This document shows positions 34,938-46,089 of a stretch of DNA of 64,000 bases, piece after piece. The stretch is from Ideonella sp. A 288. Lineage in GTDB: Bacteria; Pseudomonadota; Gammaproteobacteria; Burkholderiales; Burkholderiaceae_C. The position numbers and the translations under genes were made by a program. The DNA lies in NCBI RefSeq assembly GCF_002198735.1, contig NZ_MWLO01000150.1, positions 1-64,000 on the forward strand. Direction: 5' to 3'. A model generated the notes under the pieces. The model did no database searches and was not told the DNA's origin. It saw only the letters and a list, made by a program, of their open reading frames with translations. Numbering within the stretch: the first letter of the stretch is position 1; each line of letters begins with the position of its first letter.

Positions 34938-35651
34938 ATGACCGATCTGTCCGCCTTCCCCATCACCCGCAAGTGGCCGCCGGCGCACCCCGATCGCCTG
35001 CAGCTCTATTCGCTGCCCACGCCCAATGGCGTGAAGGTGTCGATCCTGCTGGAGGAGACCGGCCTGCCCTACGAGGCGCACGCGGTCAGCTTCGACCGGC
35101 AGGACCAGCTCTCGCCCGAGTTCCTGAGCCTGAACCCGAACAACAAGATCCCGGCCATCCTCGACCCCGACGGCCCGGGCGGCCAGCCGCTGGCGCTGTT
35201 CGAGTCGGGCGCGATCCTGTGGTACCTGGCCGAGAAGACCGATCGCTTCCTGCCGCCGGACGCTGCCGGCCGCTGCGAGACGCTGCAGTGGCTGATGTTC
35301 CAGATGGGCGGCATCGGGCCGATGTTCGGCCAGCTGGGCTTCTTCCACAAGTTCGCCGGCAAGGACTACGAGGACAAGCGCCCGCGCGACCGTTACGCGG
35401 CCGAATCGCGGCGCCTGCTGGGCGTGCTGGACCAGCGCCTGGCCACGCGCGCCTGGGTGATGGGCGAGGAGTACAGCATCGCCGACATCGCGATCTTCCC
35501 GTGGGTGAACAACCTGATCGGCTTCTATGGCGCCGGCGAGCTGGTGGGCTTCGGCGATTTCCCGCACGTGGCACGCGCACTTCAGGCGTTTCTCGCGCGG
35601 CCGGCGGTGGCCCGCGGGCTGGCCATCCCGGCTCGGCCGCCGGCGGCGTGA
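34938..35651 (+). CDS. Glutathione S-transferase, YghU/YfcG-like disulfide reductase type
   Basis: 237 residues. Seen: thioredoxin-fold N-domain with PTPNGVKVSILLEETGLPYEAHAV and SPEFLSLNPNNKIPAILDPDGPGG then FESGAILWYLAEK; all-helical C-domain with WLMFQMGGIGPMFGQLGFFHKFA and MGEEYSIADIAIFPWV. The PNG/NPNNKIPA pattern is that of Nu-class GSTs that reduce disulfides with two glutathiones. Start ATG 34938; the longer open frame upstream is non-homologous. Its stop overlaps a possible GTG start of the transporter gene, so the two may be coupled. Confidence 0.9.
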   Translation: MTDLSAFPITRKWPPAHPDRLQLYSLPTPNGVKVSILLEETGLPYEAHAVSFDRQDQLSPEFLSLNPNNKIPAILDPDGPGGQPLALFESGAILWYLAEKTDRFLPPDAAGRCETLQWLMFQMGGIGPMFGQLGFFHKFAGKDYEDKRPRDRYAAESRRLLGVLDQRLATRAWVMGEEYSIADIAIFPWVNNLIGFYGAGELVGFGDFPHVARALQAFLARPAVARGLAIPARPPAA

Positions 35652-35671
35652 GCCACCCGGGCGGGTCCGGC

Positions 35672-37246
35672 ATGGCGACGCTGAGGAGGCCTCTTCGCGC
35701 GCAGGTCCGCCAGGGCCTGCGCGGCCGGCACACTGGCACCCTCGCGCGCGCCTGGGCGCTGACCTGCGCGGTGACCTTCGCGCTGGTGGGTGCGCTGGTG
35801 GGTGCCACCCCCGCGCAGGCCGCGGACGGCCCGCTCACCGTCGGCTCCAAGCGCTTCACCGAGTCGTACATCCTGGGCGAGATCGTCGCGCAGACCGCGG
35901 CGCAGCACACGCAGGCGCGACACCAGCCGGGCCTGGGCAACACCGCCGTGGTGCTGGAGGCGCTGAAGGCCGGCGCCATCGACGTCTACCCCGAGTACCT
36001 GGGCACGGTCGACGCCGAGATCCTGAAGAACCCGCAGCCCACCGACCTGGCGACGATGCGGCGCCAGCTGCAGGCGCTGGGCCTGGGGCTCAGCGGCCCG
36101 CTGGGCTTCCAGAACACCTATGCGCTGGCGATGACCGCGGCACAGGCCAATGCGCTGGGCGTGCGCCGCATCAGCGACCTGAAGGCGCACCCCGGCCTGG
36201 CGATGGGGCTGTCGCACGAATTCCTGGGCCGCGCCGACGGCTGGCCGGGCCTGGCGGCGCGCTACGGCCTGGCCCAGTCGCCCACCGGCATCGACCACGG
36301 CATCGCCTACGACGCGCTGGCCAGCGGCCGCATCGCGGTGACCGACATCTACTCCACCGACGCCAAGATCGCGTCGCTGGGCCTGGCCGTTCTGGAGGAC
36401 GACGCCGGCTACTTTCCACGCTATGACGCGGTGCTGCTGTACCGGCTGGACGCGGCGCAGCGGGCGCCGCTGGCCTGGCGCGCGATCGAGGCCCTGGCAG
36501 GCCGCATCCCGCCGGCCCGCATGATCGCGATGAACGGCGACGCCGAGCTTCGCGGCCTGAGCTTCCAGGCCATCGCCAAGGCCTTCGTGACCCCGCAGTC
36601 CTCGGCTCCTGCGCAGCGCAGCGGCTTCTGGAGCCGCCTGTGGGCCGACGACCTGGGGCGGCTGACGCAGCAGCACCTGACGCTGGTGGGCGTGGCCGTG
36701 GCCGCAGCCCTGCTGCTGGGCGTGCCGCTGGGCATGCTGGCGGCGCAGCGGCCGGCGCTGGAGCAGCCGGTGATGGCCGTCGTCGGCGTGCTGCAGACCA
36801 TCCCGTCGCTGGCGCTGTTCGCGATGCTGATCCCGCTGCTCGGGCGCATCGGCACGGTGCCCGCGCTGGTGGCCTTGTCGCTGTACGCGCTGCTGCCCAT
36901 CGTGCGCAACGTGACCACCGGGCTGCGCCAGATCCCGCAGGGCATGCACGATGCGGCCATGTCGCTGGGCCTGACGCGCGCGCAGCGCTGGCGCCTGGTG
37001 GACCTGCCGCTGGCCATGCCGGTGATCGTGGCCGGCGTCAAGACCGCGGCGGTGATCACCGTGGGCACGGCCACCATCGCCGCCTTCATCGGCGCCGGCG
37101 GCTACGGCGAGCGCATCGCCACCGGCCTGGCGCTGAACGACCATGCCGCGCTGATGGCCGGCGCCGTGCCGGCCGCGGCGATGGCGCTGGCCACGCAGGC
37201 GCTGTTCGAGTGGCTCGAGCGGCGGCTGTCGCGGCGCGGTCAGTAG
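35672..37246 (+). CDS. Osmoprotectant-type ABC transporter: binding protein fused to permease
   Basis: 524 residues. Layout: signal region (about 20-50, ending PAQA|AD), an OpuC-type substrate-binding domain (TVGSKRFTESYILGEIVAQ, AGAIDVYPEYLGT, IAYDALASGRIAVTDIYSTD) to about residue 310, then a permease domain with six hydrophobic segments and the EAA loop AAMSLGLTRAQRWRLVDLPLAMP. Substrates of this class are glycine betaine, choline, carnitine or ergothioneine. Fusions are known, usually permease first; here the binding domain is first. No ATPase gene is adjacent. Start ATG 35672; GTG 35648, overlapping the GST stop, is an alternative. Confidence 0.88.
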   Translation: MATLRRPLRAQVRQGLRGRHTGTLARAWALTCAVTFALVGALVGATPAQAADGPLTVGSKRFTESYILGEIVAQTAAQHTQARHQPGLGNTAVVLEALKAGAIDVYPEYLGTVDAEILKNPQPTDLATMRRQLQALGLGLSGPLGFQNTYALAMTAAQANALGVRRISDLKAHPGLAMGLSHEFLGRADGWPGLAARYGLAQSPTGIDHGIAYDALASGRIAVTDIYSTDAKIASLGLAVLEDDAGYFPRYDAVLLYRLDAAQRAPLAWRAIEALAGRIPPARMIAMNGDAELRGLSFQAIAKAFVTPQSSAPAQRSGFWSRLWADDLGRLTQQHLTLVGVAVAAALLLGVPLGMLAAQRPALEQPVMAVVGVLQTIPSLALFAMLIPLLGRIGTVPALVALSLYALLPIVRNVTTGLRQIPQGMHDAAMSLGLTRAQRWRLVDLPLAMPVIVAGVKTAAVITVGTATIAAFIGAGGYGERIATGLALNDHAALMAGAVPAAAMALATQALFEWLERRLSRRGQ

Positions 37247-38043
37247 TGGATGGCGCGCGGCGCGCCGCCGCCCGCGGCGATGGCATCGCCGTTGATCGCG
37301 CGCGACTTGGGCGAGCACAGGAAGACCACCACGTGCGCCACCTCGGTGGCATCCACCAGGTGCTGGATCGAGTTGCCCGCGGCCATCTGCGCCTCCACCA
37401 CCTCGGCCGACACGCCCTGCGCCGCCGCCCGTGCCGCCACCAGCGGCGCGGTGCGCTCGGTGCGGGTCAGGCCCGGGTGCACCACGGTGACGTTGATGCC
37501 CGACGGGCCGAACTCGTCGGCCATGTTCTTGGCCAGCGCGGCCACCGCCACGTTGCGGATGCTGCCGACGGTGTTGCCGGTCTGCCGCGCGGCCAGGCCG
37601 CTGACGTGGACGATGCGCCCCCAGCCGCGCGCCTGCATGCCGCCCACCACCTCGCGCGAGCAGCGGATGTAGCCCATCACCTTGGTGTCGAGTTCGCCGT
37701 GGAAGAACGGGCCGGTGATCTCGCCGAGCTTCGGCGGGCCGGCGAAGCCGGCGGGCTCGGCCGCGGCGTTGACCAGGATGTCGATGCCGCCGCCCAGCAG
37801 GCCGACGGCCTGCGCCACGGCCTGCTTCACCGCGTCGTCGCGCGTGGTGTCGCCGACCACGCCGACCACCGTGCGGCCGGTGAGCGCCGCCAGTTCAGCC
37901 GCGGCCGCCTTCAGCGTGGCCGCGTCGCGCGCCAGCAGGGCCACGTCCACGCCCTCCTGCGCCAGCGCCAGCGCGATGGCCTTGCCGATGCCGCGGCTGC
38001 CGCCGGTGACCAGGGCGCGCTTGCCCGCGAGTTCGAGGTCCAT
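37240..38043 (-). CDS. SDR-fold protein lacking the catalytic Tyr and Lys
   Basis: 267 residues. Cofactor motif TGGSRGIG (13-20) and NAAA are intact, but where YxxxK is expected the sequence reads SIRNV: Ser161 and Val165, with Ser148 of the triad kept. So this may be a non-catalytic or atypical SDR, or one using another acid/base. The C-terminus (FLCSPKSRAINGDAIAAGGG) is normal for the family, so this is not a truncation. Its stop overlaps the convergent transporter gene end by seven bases, and it lies 11 bases downstream of nothing on its strand except the AKR gene that follows. Confidence 0.85.
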   Translation of the reverse strand: MDLELAGKRALVTGGSRGIGKAIALALAQEGVDVALLARDAATLKAAAAELAALTGRTVVGVVGDTTRDDAVKQAVAQAVGLLGGGIDILVNAAAEPAGFAGPPKLGEITGPFFHGELDTKVMGYIRCSREVVGGMQARGWGRIVHVSGLAARQTGNTVGSIRNVAVAALAKNMADEFGPSGINVTVVHPGLTRTERTAPLVAARAAAQGVSAEVVEAQMAAGNSIQHLVDATEVAHVVVFLCSPKSRAINGDAIAAGGGAPRAIHY

Positions 38044-38054
38044 GGTGCAGTGTC

Positions 38055-39035
38055 CTATTCGAATCCGACCACCGCGTGCGGCAGGTAGGGGGCTTCCAGC
38101 GCGGCCACCTCGGCCTCGTCCAGCCTAACGGCCAGCGCCGCCACCGCGTCGAGCAGGTGCGCCGGCTTCGACGCCCCGATGATCGGCGCGGTGACGCCCG
38201 GCGTGCGCAGCACCCAGGCCAGCGCCACCTGCGCCCGCGGCGTGCCGCGGTGGCCGGCCACGGTGGCCAGCGTCTCGGCGACGCGGCGGTCGTTGTCCTC
38301 GGTGTGCGCGAACAGCCCGGCGCCGAACACATCGGTGGCGATGCGCGGCGTGTGCTGGCCCCAGGGGCGCGCCAGGCGACCGCGCGCCAGCGGGCTCCAG
38401 GGGATGACGCCCACGCCCTGGTCGCGGCACAGCGGCAGCATCTCGCGCTCTTCCTCGCGGTACAGCAGGCTCAGCTCGGGCTGCATGCTGACGAAGCGCG
38501 TCCAGCCATGCCGCTCGGCCACCTGCTGGGCCTTGGCAAACTGCCAGGCGTGCATCGACGAGGCGCCCAGGTAGCGCGCCTTGCCCGCCTTGACCACGTC
38601 GTGCAGCGCCTCCATCGTCTCCTCGATCGGCGTGTGCGGGTCCCAGCGGTGGATCTGGTACAGGTCGACATGGTCCATGCCCAGGCGGCGCAGGCTGGCG
38701 TCGATCTCGTGCAGGATGGCCTTGCGCGACAGCCCGCCCACGTTGGGCGCCTGGCGCGACGCATAGCGCACCTTGGTGGCGACGACGATCTCGTCGCGCC
38801 GGGCAAAGTCGCGCAGCGCACGGCCGACGATCTCTTCCGAGGTGCCGTCGGAGTAGGCGTTGGCGGTGTCGAAGAAGTTGATGCCCAGTTCCACCGCCTG
38901 GCGGATCAGCGGGCGGCTCTCGGCCTCGTCCAGCGTCCAAGGGTGAGCGCCGCGGTCGGGCACGCCGTAGGTCATGCAGCCCAGGCAGAGGCGGGACACG
39001 CTGAGTCCGGTGTGGCCGAGTCGGGTGGTGTCCAT
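38055..39035 (-). CDS. Aldo/keto reductase
   Basis: 326 residues. NADPH-dependent carbonyl reductase of the YghZ/Tas-like branch. Seen: the catalytic Asp/Tyr region INFFDTANAYSDGTSEEIVGRAL, Lys in VVATKVRY, His in VDLYQIHRWDPHTPIEETMEAL, and the cofactor end GASKPAHLLDAV. Start ATG 39035; the long upstream frame is antisense noise. In this strand it precedes the atypical SDR by 11 bases, so the two are probably one operon. Confidence 0.92.
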   Translation of the reverse strand: MDTTRLGHTGLSVSRLCLGCMTYGVPDRGAHPWTLDEAESRPLIRQAVELGINFFDTANAYSDGTSEEIVGRALRDFARRDEIVVATKVRYASRQAPNVGGLSRKAILHEIDASLRRLGMDHVDLYQIHRWDPHTPIEETMEALHDVVKAGKARYLGASSMHAWQFAKAQQVAERHGWTRFVSMQPELSLLYREEEREMLPLCRDQGVGVIPWSPLARGRLARPWGQHTPRIATDVFGAGLFAHTEDNDRRVAETLATVAGHRGTPRAQVALAWVLRTPGVTAPIIGASKPAHLLDAVAALAVRLDEAEVAALEAPYLPHAVVGFE

Positions 39036-39234
39036 GGCAGATCCTGGCGGGGCAAGGGCTTGCAGCGTAGCAGTGTGCGGCGCCGGCCCGGGGTGGGCGT
39101 TGCCGCACGGCGGGCGATATTGTTCGGCCGGCGCCGTACTTTTCCGGCCGCAGGCCGCTCTGTCGGCCGGACCGACGGCCCGGCAAGCCCGCCGCGGGCA
39201 GGTCCGATGCGGTGATTTTCGACAGGTGACCCCG

Positions 39235-41085
39235 ATGAACAGTTCCACCGGCAAGGCCACGGCCCTGCGCACCCTGGCCAGCCTGCTGGCGCTGCTGCCC
39301 CTGGCCGCCCTGGCCCAGCCCGCGCCCGACTGGTCGGTCAACATGCCCGGCGCCACCGGCGCGATGATCGCGCTCGATGCCGGCAACCAGGTGCTGGTGG
39401 CCGGCACGGGCGGCGCCTCTGCCACGCCCGCGATGACGCTGACCAAGCTCAGCGCCACCGGCGCCACGGTGTGGCAGCGCAGCGTCGACAACGCCGGCAT
39501 GGCCAGCCGCAGCACCGCCGTCGCCGTCGATGCAGCGGGCAACGCCATCGTCACCGGCATGCTGGTCGACGCCGCCGGCGCCGTGCAGGGCGCGGTGGTG
39601 GCCAAGTTCGATGGCGCCGGCACGCTGCTCTGGCGCCAGGCCACGGCCACGCCGAACGAGCTGGCCTGGCAGGTGCGGACCGACATTGCGGGCAACGTCT
39701 ACGTGCTCGGCCGCACGCCGCAGGCCAGCGGCACCGGCGCCATCACCCAGCAGATGACGCTGACCAAGTTCAGCCCGGCAGGCCTGCGCCTGTGGGCCCG
39801 CAGCTACGGTGCGAGCTCTGTGTCCGACGAGGCGCTGGCCGTCACCCCCGGCGGCCAGGTGGTCGTCACCGGCTTCGGGGCGGTGCCCGCGCAGTCGGTG
39901 CTGGTGGTCTTCGATGCCGCGGGCAACCCGCTCGTGTCGAAGAGCTTCGACGCCACCGGCGGGCTGAGCCTCGCGTTGGGGCGTGGCGGCGAGGTGGTGG
40001 TGGCCGGCGCCGGCAGTTCGGGCTTCCTGGTGGCCAAGCTCGACGCGCAGTTCAACACGCTGTGGCAGTCGGTCTACCCGGCGCGCGGTGGCGCCCGGCG
40101 CGTGGCGGTCGACTCGGTCGGCCACATCGTCGTCAGCGGCATCGGCAACACCAGCACCGGCAGCCTGCTGGCCGTGCGCTACGACTGGCTGACGCTCAAG
40201 CTCGACGCCAACGGCGGGCTGCTGTGGTCGCGCACCTACGGCCAGGACAGCCCCATCGACGACGTGCCCTACGGCCTGGCGCTGGGCGCCGACGACGCGG
40301 TCTACCTCACCGGCCAGGGCAACGCAGCCACCACCGACGCCAGCGGCAGCACCTACTTCGCCGCCAGCGCGGCCACCGTCAAGTACACGGCGGATGGCAC
40401 CCAGGCCTGGGCCGCCGTCACCCCGGCCGCGTCACCGGCCCTGGGCCTGAAGCTGGGCAGCGACCGCGGCGTCGTGGTGCTGGCCTTCTCGCCGCTGACC
40501 GTGCTGCGCTACCCCCAGAGCGGGCAGCCCAACGTGGCGCCGACGGCGGCAGCCTCCGCATCGACCAGCGCTGGGCCGGCGCCTTTGGCCGTCTACTTCA
40601 GCAGCACGGGTTCAGCCGACGCCGACGGCAGCATCGCCAGCTACACCTGGAACTTCGGCGACGGGCAGTCGTCGACCGGGCCCAGCGCGTCGCACACCTA
40701 TGCCGCCGGCAGCTACGCGGCCCGCCTGACCGTGACCGACAACCAGGGCGCCTCTGCCACGTCGGCGCCGATCGCGATCACGGCCAACGCCACCGCGCTG
40801 CCGCCCCAGCCCAAGGCGCTGGTCTTCGACAAGCCCGTGCTCGTCGGCGGCAACAGCACCGCGGCCACGGTGACCGTCACCAGCGCGGCCGGCGTCACCG
40901 TCACGCTGTCCAGCAGCAACACCACCGTCGTCAAGGTGCCGGCCAAGGTATCCATCCCGGCCGGGGCCACCAGCGCCCGCTTCACCCTCACCAGTGCCAG
41001 GGTGCGCAAGGACACGGCCGTCACCGTCCGGGCCACGGCCAACGGCGTGACCACGTCGGCGCTGCTGACTGTCAAGGCGCGATAG
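39235..41085 (+). CDS. Exported beta-propeller protein with PKD domain
   Basis: 616 residues. Signal peptide (LASLLALLPLAALA|QP). Residues about 30-420 form repeated beta-propeller blades with the recurring pattern VAVDAAGNAIVTG, VRTDIAGNVYVLG, LALGADDAVYLTG; a PKD domain follows (APLAVYFSSTGSADADGSIASYTWNFGDGQSS ... GSYAARLTVTDNQGA), then a Ser/Thr/Val-rich Ig-like tail. Start ATG 39235. A secreted or surface binding protein; no anchor motif at the C-terminus. Confidence 0.85.
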   Translation: MNSSTGKATALRTLASLLALLPLAALAQPAPDWSVNMPGATGAMIALDAGNQVLVAGTGGASATPAMTLTKLSATGATVWQRSVDNAGMASRSTAVAVDAAGNAIVTGMLVDAAGAVQGAVVAKFDGAGTLLWRQATATPNELAWQVRTDIAGNVYVLGRTPQASGTGAITQQMTLTKFSPAGLRLWARSYGASSVSDEALAVTPGGQVVVTGFGAVPAQSVLVVFDAAGNPLVSKSFDATGGLSLALGRGGEVVVAGAGSSGFLVAKLDAQFNTLWQSVYPARGGARRVAVDSVGHIVVSGIGNTSTGSLLAVRYDWLTLKLDANGGLLWSRTYGQDSPIDDVPYGLALGADDAVYLTGQGNAATTDASGSTYFAASAATVKYTADGTQAWAAVTPAASPALGLKLGSDRGVVVLAFSPLTVLRYPQSGQPNVAPTAAASASTSAGPAPLAVYFSSTGSADADGSIASYTWNFGDGQSSTGPSASHTYAAGSYAARLTVTDNQGASATSAPIAITANATALPPQPKALVFDKPVLVGGNSTAATVTVTSAAGVTVTLSSSNTTVVKVPAKVSIPAGATSARFTLTSARVRKDTAVTVRATANGVTTSALLTVKAR

Positions 41086-41151
41086 CCCGGGCCAGCGCGG
41101 CGCGGCGGCCAGAGGCTGCCGCGGGGCCGCGCGCGGCGCAGGCCCCTGGGG

Positions 41152-41997
41152 CTAACTCCGCCGGGCCAGCCTCAGCCCCAGGATGCCCAGGCCCACCAGC
41201 GCCAGCGAGCCGGGTTCGGGCACCGTGCCGCCCCCCAGGCCGGCCGGGCCGCCAGCGAAGCCGCCGCTGCCGCCGTCGACGCGCCCGCCGCTCACGTCCG
41301 ATCCGCCCAGGCAGTCGCTGGAGATGGTGTTGGTGTCGAAGGTCACCGCGGCGTTCAACGCGATGGCACGGCCGCACAGGATCTTGGCCGAGGTGTTCAT
41401 CGTGATGCTCTGATCGGCCAGGATGTTGCCGGCAAACACCGTGCTCGTGCCCAGCGTCGCCGAACTGCCCACCTGCCAGAAGATGCCGGTGTCGGACAGT
41501 GGATCGATCACCTCGACCACCGCGTCGCTGGCCGTGGTGAGGGTGGTGCCGATCTGGAAGACGAAGATCGCGTTCGGGTTGTTCAGCGTGTCGAGCGTGA
41601 GCGTGCCCGTCAACTGCGCCGACGACGAGAAGAAGTAGACACCGGGCGTCAGGGTGAGGCCGCCCAGGTCCACCCCTGTCAGGTCGGTGGTCACCGACTG
41701 GCCGGCGAGGATGTTGTAGGCGGTGAGCGCATCGATCTGGGCCTGTGCCGCGACGGCGTCCGTCTGGTGCACGGCACCGGTGATCGAGATGCTGCCCAGC
41801 CCGGTGATCGACGGGCCGGGGGACAGCCCCAGGTCACCCCACAGCGTGGTCGAGCCGGTGTTGGTGACCGTGGAGGCCCCCAGCGCCGAAAAGGCCTGCG
41901 CCGTGCCCAGGATGGGCGCCGCGCAAACCGACGAGGCGGCGCAGACCCCCGAGATCACCGCCATGGCCACTGCCCGAATCCGATACCGCACGTTCAT
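41152..41997 (-). CDS. Ice-binding-like (DUF3494) PEP-CTERM protein
   Basis: 281 residues. Signal peptide ends SSVCA|AP. The body is the DUF3494 beta-helix: [76 protein letters not shown], and [24 protein letters not shown]. It ends with the PEP-CTERM tail [23 protein letters not shown]. Many members are surface adhesins rather than antifreeze proteins. Start ATG 41997 with GGGAG upstream. Anchored by exosortase processing, which must be encoded elsewhere. Confidence 0.9.
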   Translation of the reverse strand: MNVRYRIRAVAMAVISGVCAASSVCAAPILGTAQAFSALGASTVTNTGSTTLWGDLGLSPGPSITGLGSISITGAVHQTDAVAAQAQIDALTAYNILAGQSVTTDLTGVDLGGLTLTPGVYFFSSSAQLTGTLTLDTLNNPNAIFVFQIGTTLTTASDAVVEVIDPLSDTGIFWQVGSSATLGTSTVFAGNILADQSITMNTSAKILCGRAIALNAAVTFDTNTISSDCLGGSDVSGGRVDGGSGGFAGGPAGLGGGTVPEPGSLALVGLGILGLRLARRS

Positions 41998-42351
41998 GGT
42001 TCGCTCCCTGTCGACGAGGCCACACACCAGCGCGGTACCTCTCGCTGATGCGGCCGCTCGGCAGTGTGCGTGCCAGTGGCGCGGCAGGCCACCCCACCCC
42101 CCCTGCCCAGGCGTGCGAACCTGCCCAATGCGAGCCAGCGCACAGACAGGCGGCGTTCATCGGCTGCTTCAGAGGCTGCGTCTATTTACCGTTATGCATG
42201 GCGGATCGCGCACACCGACCGGCCCCGCGGCACCCGCGGTTCGGTGCGCCGCCGCACAGACCCCGGCCGCGCCCCTGCGGATGCTCGGGGCCTTGCCGCT
42301 GTTCGCCTGAAGGCCACGGCGCCGCCCCATTCTCTCGACGATCGAAGCCCC
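41998..42351. other. 354-bp intergenic region
   Basis: Divergent space between the ice-binding-like gene and the small membrane protein gene. Open frames on both strands here are Pro/Arg/Ala-rich and unlike any family. A C-run (ccccaccccccc near 42095) is seen; no promoter or repeat could be assigned with confidence. Confidence 0.4.
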
Positions 42352-42504
42352 ATGAACCTGAACCTGAGCATCGGTCCGCTGGTGTCCCTGATCGCCGGCA
42401 TCCTGATCCTCGCGCTGCCGCGGCTGCTGAACTACATCGTGGCCATCTACCTGATCGTGATCGGGCTGATCGGCCTGTTCGGCAACAACCTTCGGCTGGG
42501 CTAG
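42352..42504 (+). CDS. Small DUF3096-type membrane protein
   Basis: 50 residues: MNLNLSIGPLVSLIAGILI then LPRLLNYIVAIYLIVIGLIGLFG, two closely spaced hydrophobic segments. Matches the short DUF3096 family of bacterial membrane proteins. Function unknown. Thirty-two bases upstream of the FAD oxidoreductase, so probably one transcript. Confidence 0.85.
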   Translation: MNLNLSIGPLVSLIAGILILALPRLLNYIVAIYLIVIGLIGLFGNNLRLG

Positions 42505-42536
42505 CCGCAGGCCCGCGGCGCAACAGGAGGTCTGCG

Positions 42537-43892
42537 ATGGCACGGCGACTGGTGGTGATTGGTGGCGACGCCGCCGGCATGTCCGCGGCGGCGCAGGCGC
42601 GGCGGACGAGTTCGCCCGATGAGCTGGAGATCGTGGTGCTCGAGCGCACGTCGCGCACCTCGTGGGCCGCCTGCGGCCTGCCCTATCTGGTCGGCGGCCT
42701 GGTGACGAACCCGGACAGCCTGATCGCCCGCACCCCGGACCAGCACCGCGCCAATGGCCTCGACGTGCGCCTGCGCCACGAGGCCACCTTCATCGACGTC
42801 GAGGCCTGCACCGTGACCGGGCGCAGGCTCGACTCCGGCCATGTGTTCACGCTGCCCTACGACGAACTGCTGATCGGCACTGGCGCCTCGGGCCTCACGC
42901 CGCCCTGGCCGGGCATCGACGCCGAGGGCGTGCTGCAGCTGCGCACCATCGACGACGCGGTGCAGGTGGAGCAACTGCTGGCGGCCGGCGCGCGCCGGGC
43001 GGTGGTGGTGGGTGCCGGCTACATCGGGCTCGAGGTGGCCGAAGGCCTGCTCGCGCGCGGCCTGGCCGTGACGGTGATCGAGCGGGCCGATGCGCCGATG
43101 GGCGCCGTGCTGGACGCCGACATGGCCGGCGGCATCGCCGACGCGATGCGCGCCGCGGGCATCGACCTGCGGCTGGGCACCGCCGTCACCGGCTTCGGCA
43201 CGACGGACCGGCGCGTCAACTCGGTGGACACCGCCGCCGGCGCCGTGCCGGCGGACCTGGTCGTGATCGGCCTGGGGGTGCGCCCCAACACCGATCTGGC
43301 GCGTGCCGCGGCCATCGGCATCGGCCCGTCCGGCGGCATCGCCGTGAACGATCGCATGCAGACCGACACGCCGCACGTCTGGGCCGCCGGCGATTGCGTC
43401 GAGTCGCAGCACCGGCTCACCGGACAGCCGGTGGTCATCGCCCTGGGCACGCACGCCAACAAGCAGGGCCGCGTGGCCGGCACCAACATCACCGGTGGCG
43501 CCGCCACGTTCGGTGGCGTGCTCGGCACCGCGATCACCCGCTTCCAGGGCGTGGAGATCGCCCGCACTGGCCTCACCGAGCGCGAGGCCGCCGCCGCCGG
43601 GCTGGACGCCATCGGCGTGAGCACAGAGGCCTCGACCCGGGCGCAATACTTCCCGGGTGCGCAGCCGATGACCGTCAAGTTGGTGGTCGAGCGCGGCAGC
43701 GGACGGCTGCTCGGCGCGCAGATCGTCGGCGGCGAGGGCGCCGGCAAGCGCATCGACGTGCTGGCCACCGCGCTGTGGAACCGCATGACCGTGGCCGAGG
43801 TGGCCGCGATGGACCTGGCCTACGCGCCGCCGTTCTCGCCGGTGTGGGACCCTGTGCTGCTGGCCGCCGGCAAGGCCGCCAACGCGCTCTGA
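42537..43892 (+). CDS. CoA-disulfide-reductase/NADH-oxidase-type flavoprotein
   Basis: 451 residues. Pyridine-nucleotide disulfide oxidoreductase class with a single redox cysteine. Seen: FAD motif VIGGDAAGMSAA (7-18), Cys46 in SWAACGLPYLVGG (the single active-site Cys of CoA-disulfide reductases and Nox/Npx), NAD motif AVVVGAGYIGLEVAEGL near 156, second FAD motif VWAAGDCVE, and the C-terminal dimer domain (VKLVVERGSGRLLGAQIVGGEGAGKRID). AGGAGG lies six bases before ATG 42537. Substrate could be CoA disulfide, persulfide, O2 or peroxide. Confidence 0.88.
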   Translation: MARRLVVIGGDAAGMSAAAQARRTSSPDELEIVVLERTSRTSWAACGLPYLVGGLVTNPDSLIARTPDQHRANGLDVRLRHEATFIDVEACTVTGRRLDSGHVFTLPYDELLIGTGASGLTPPWPGIDAEGVLQLRTIDDAVQVEQLLAAGARRAVVVGAGYIGLEVAEGLLARGLAVTVIERADAPMGAVLDADMAGGIADAMRAAGIDLRLGTAVTGFGTTDRRVNSVDTAAGAVPADLVVIGLGVRPNTDLARAAAIGIGPSGGIAVNDRMQTDTPHVWAAGDCVESQHRLTGQPVVIALGTHANKQGRVAGTNITGGAATFGGVLGTAITRFQGVEIARTGLTEREAAAAGLDAIGVSTEASTRAQYFPGAQPMTVKLVVERGSGRLLGAQIVGGEGAGKRIDVLATALWNRMTVAEVAAMDLAYAPPFSPVWDPVLLAAGKAANAL

Positions 43893-43916
43893 ACCACCGG
43901 CGCGTGGCCGGCGCGA

Positions 43917-45878
<1,962 letters not shown>

Positions 45879-46089
45879 GGCATTCCTCCAGCAGGGGCGG
45901 CACCCCCGTCGGCCGATTCTGGAAGCGCGCCCCGGCGCCGATGCGGCGAGAACCGGCGCGATTGGCCCCCATTCCACGCGAGCGCGTCGCCCGATCGGCG
46001 CCCACGCCCTGCCGGCCCGCCGGCAGCCGCGCTGTTGCGGCCGCCTCGGGCTTGGGCCGCGCGTGGCCCGGCCCTGGCATCGGGATGAC

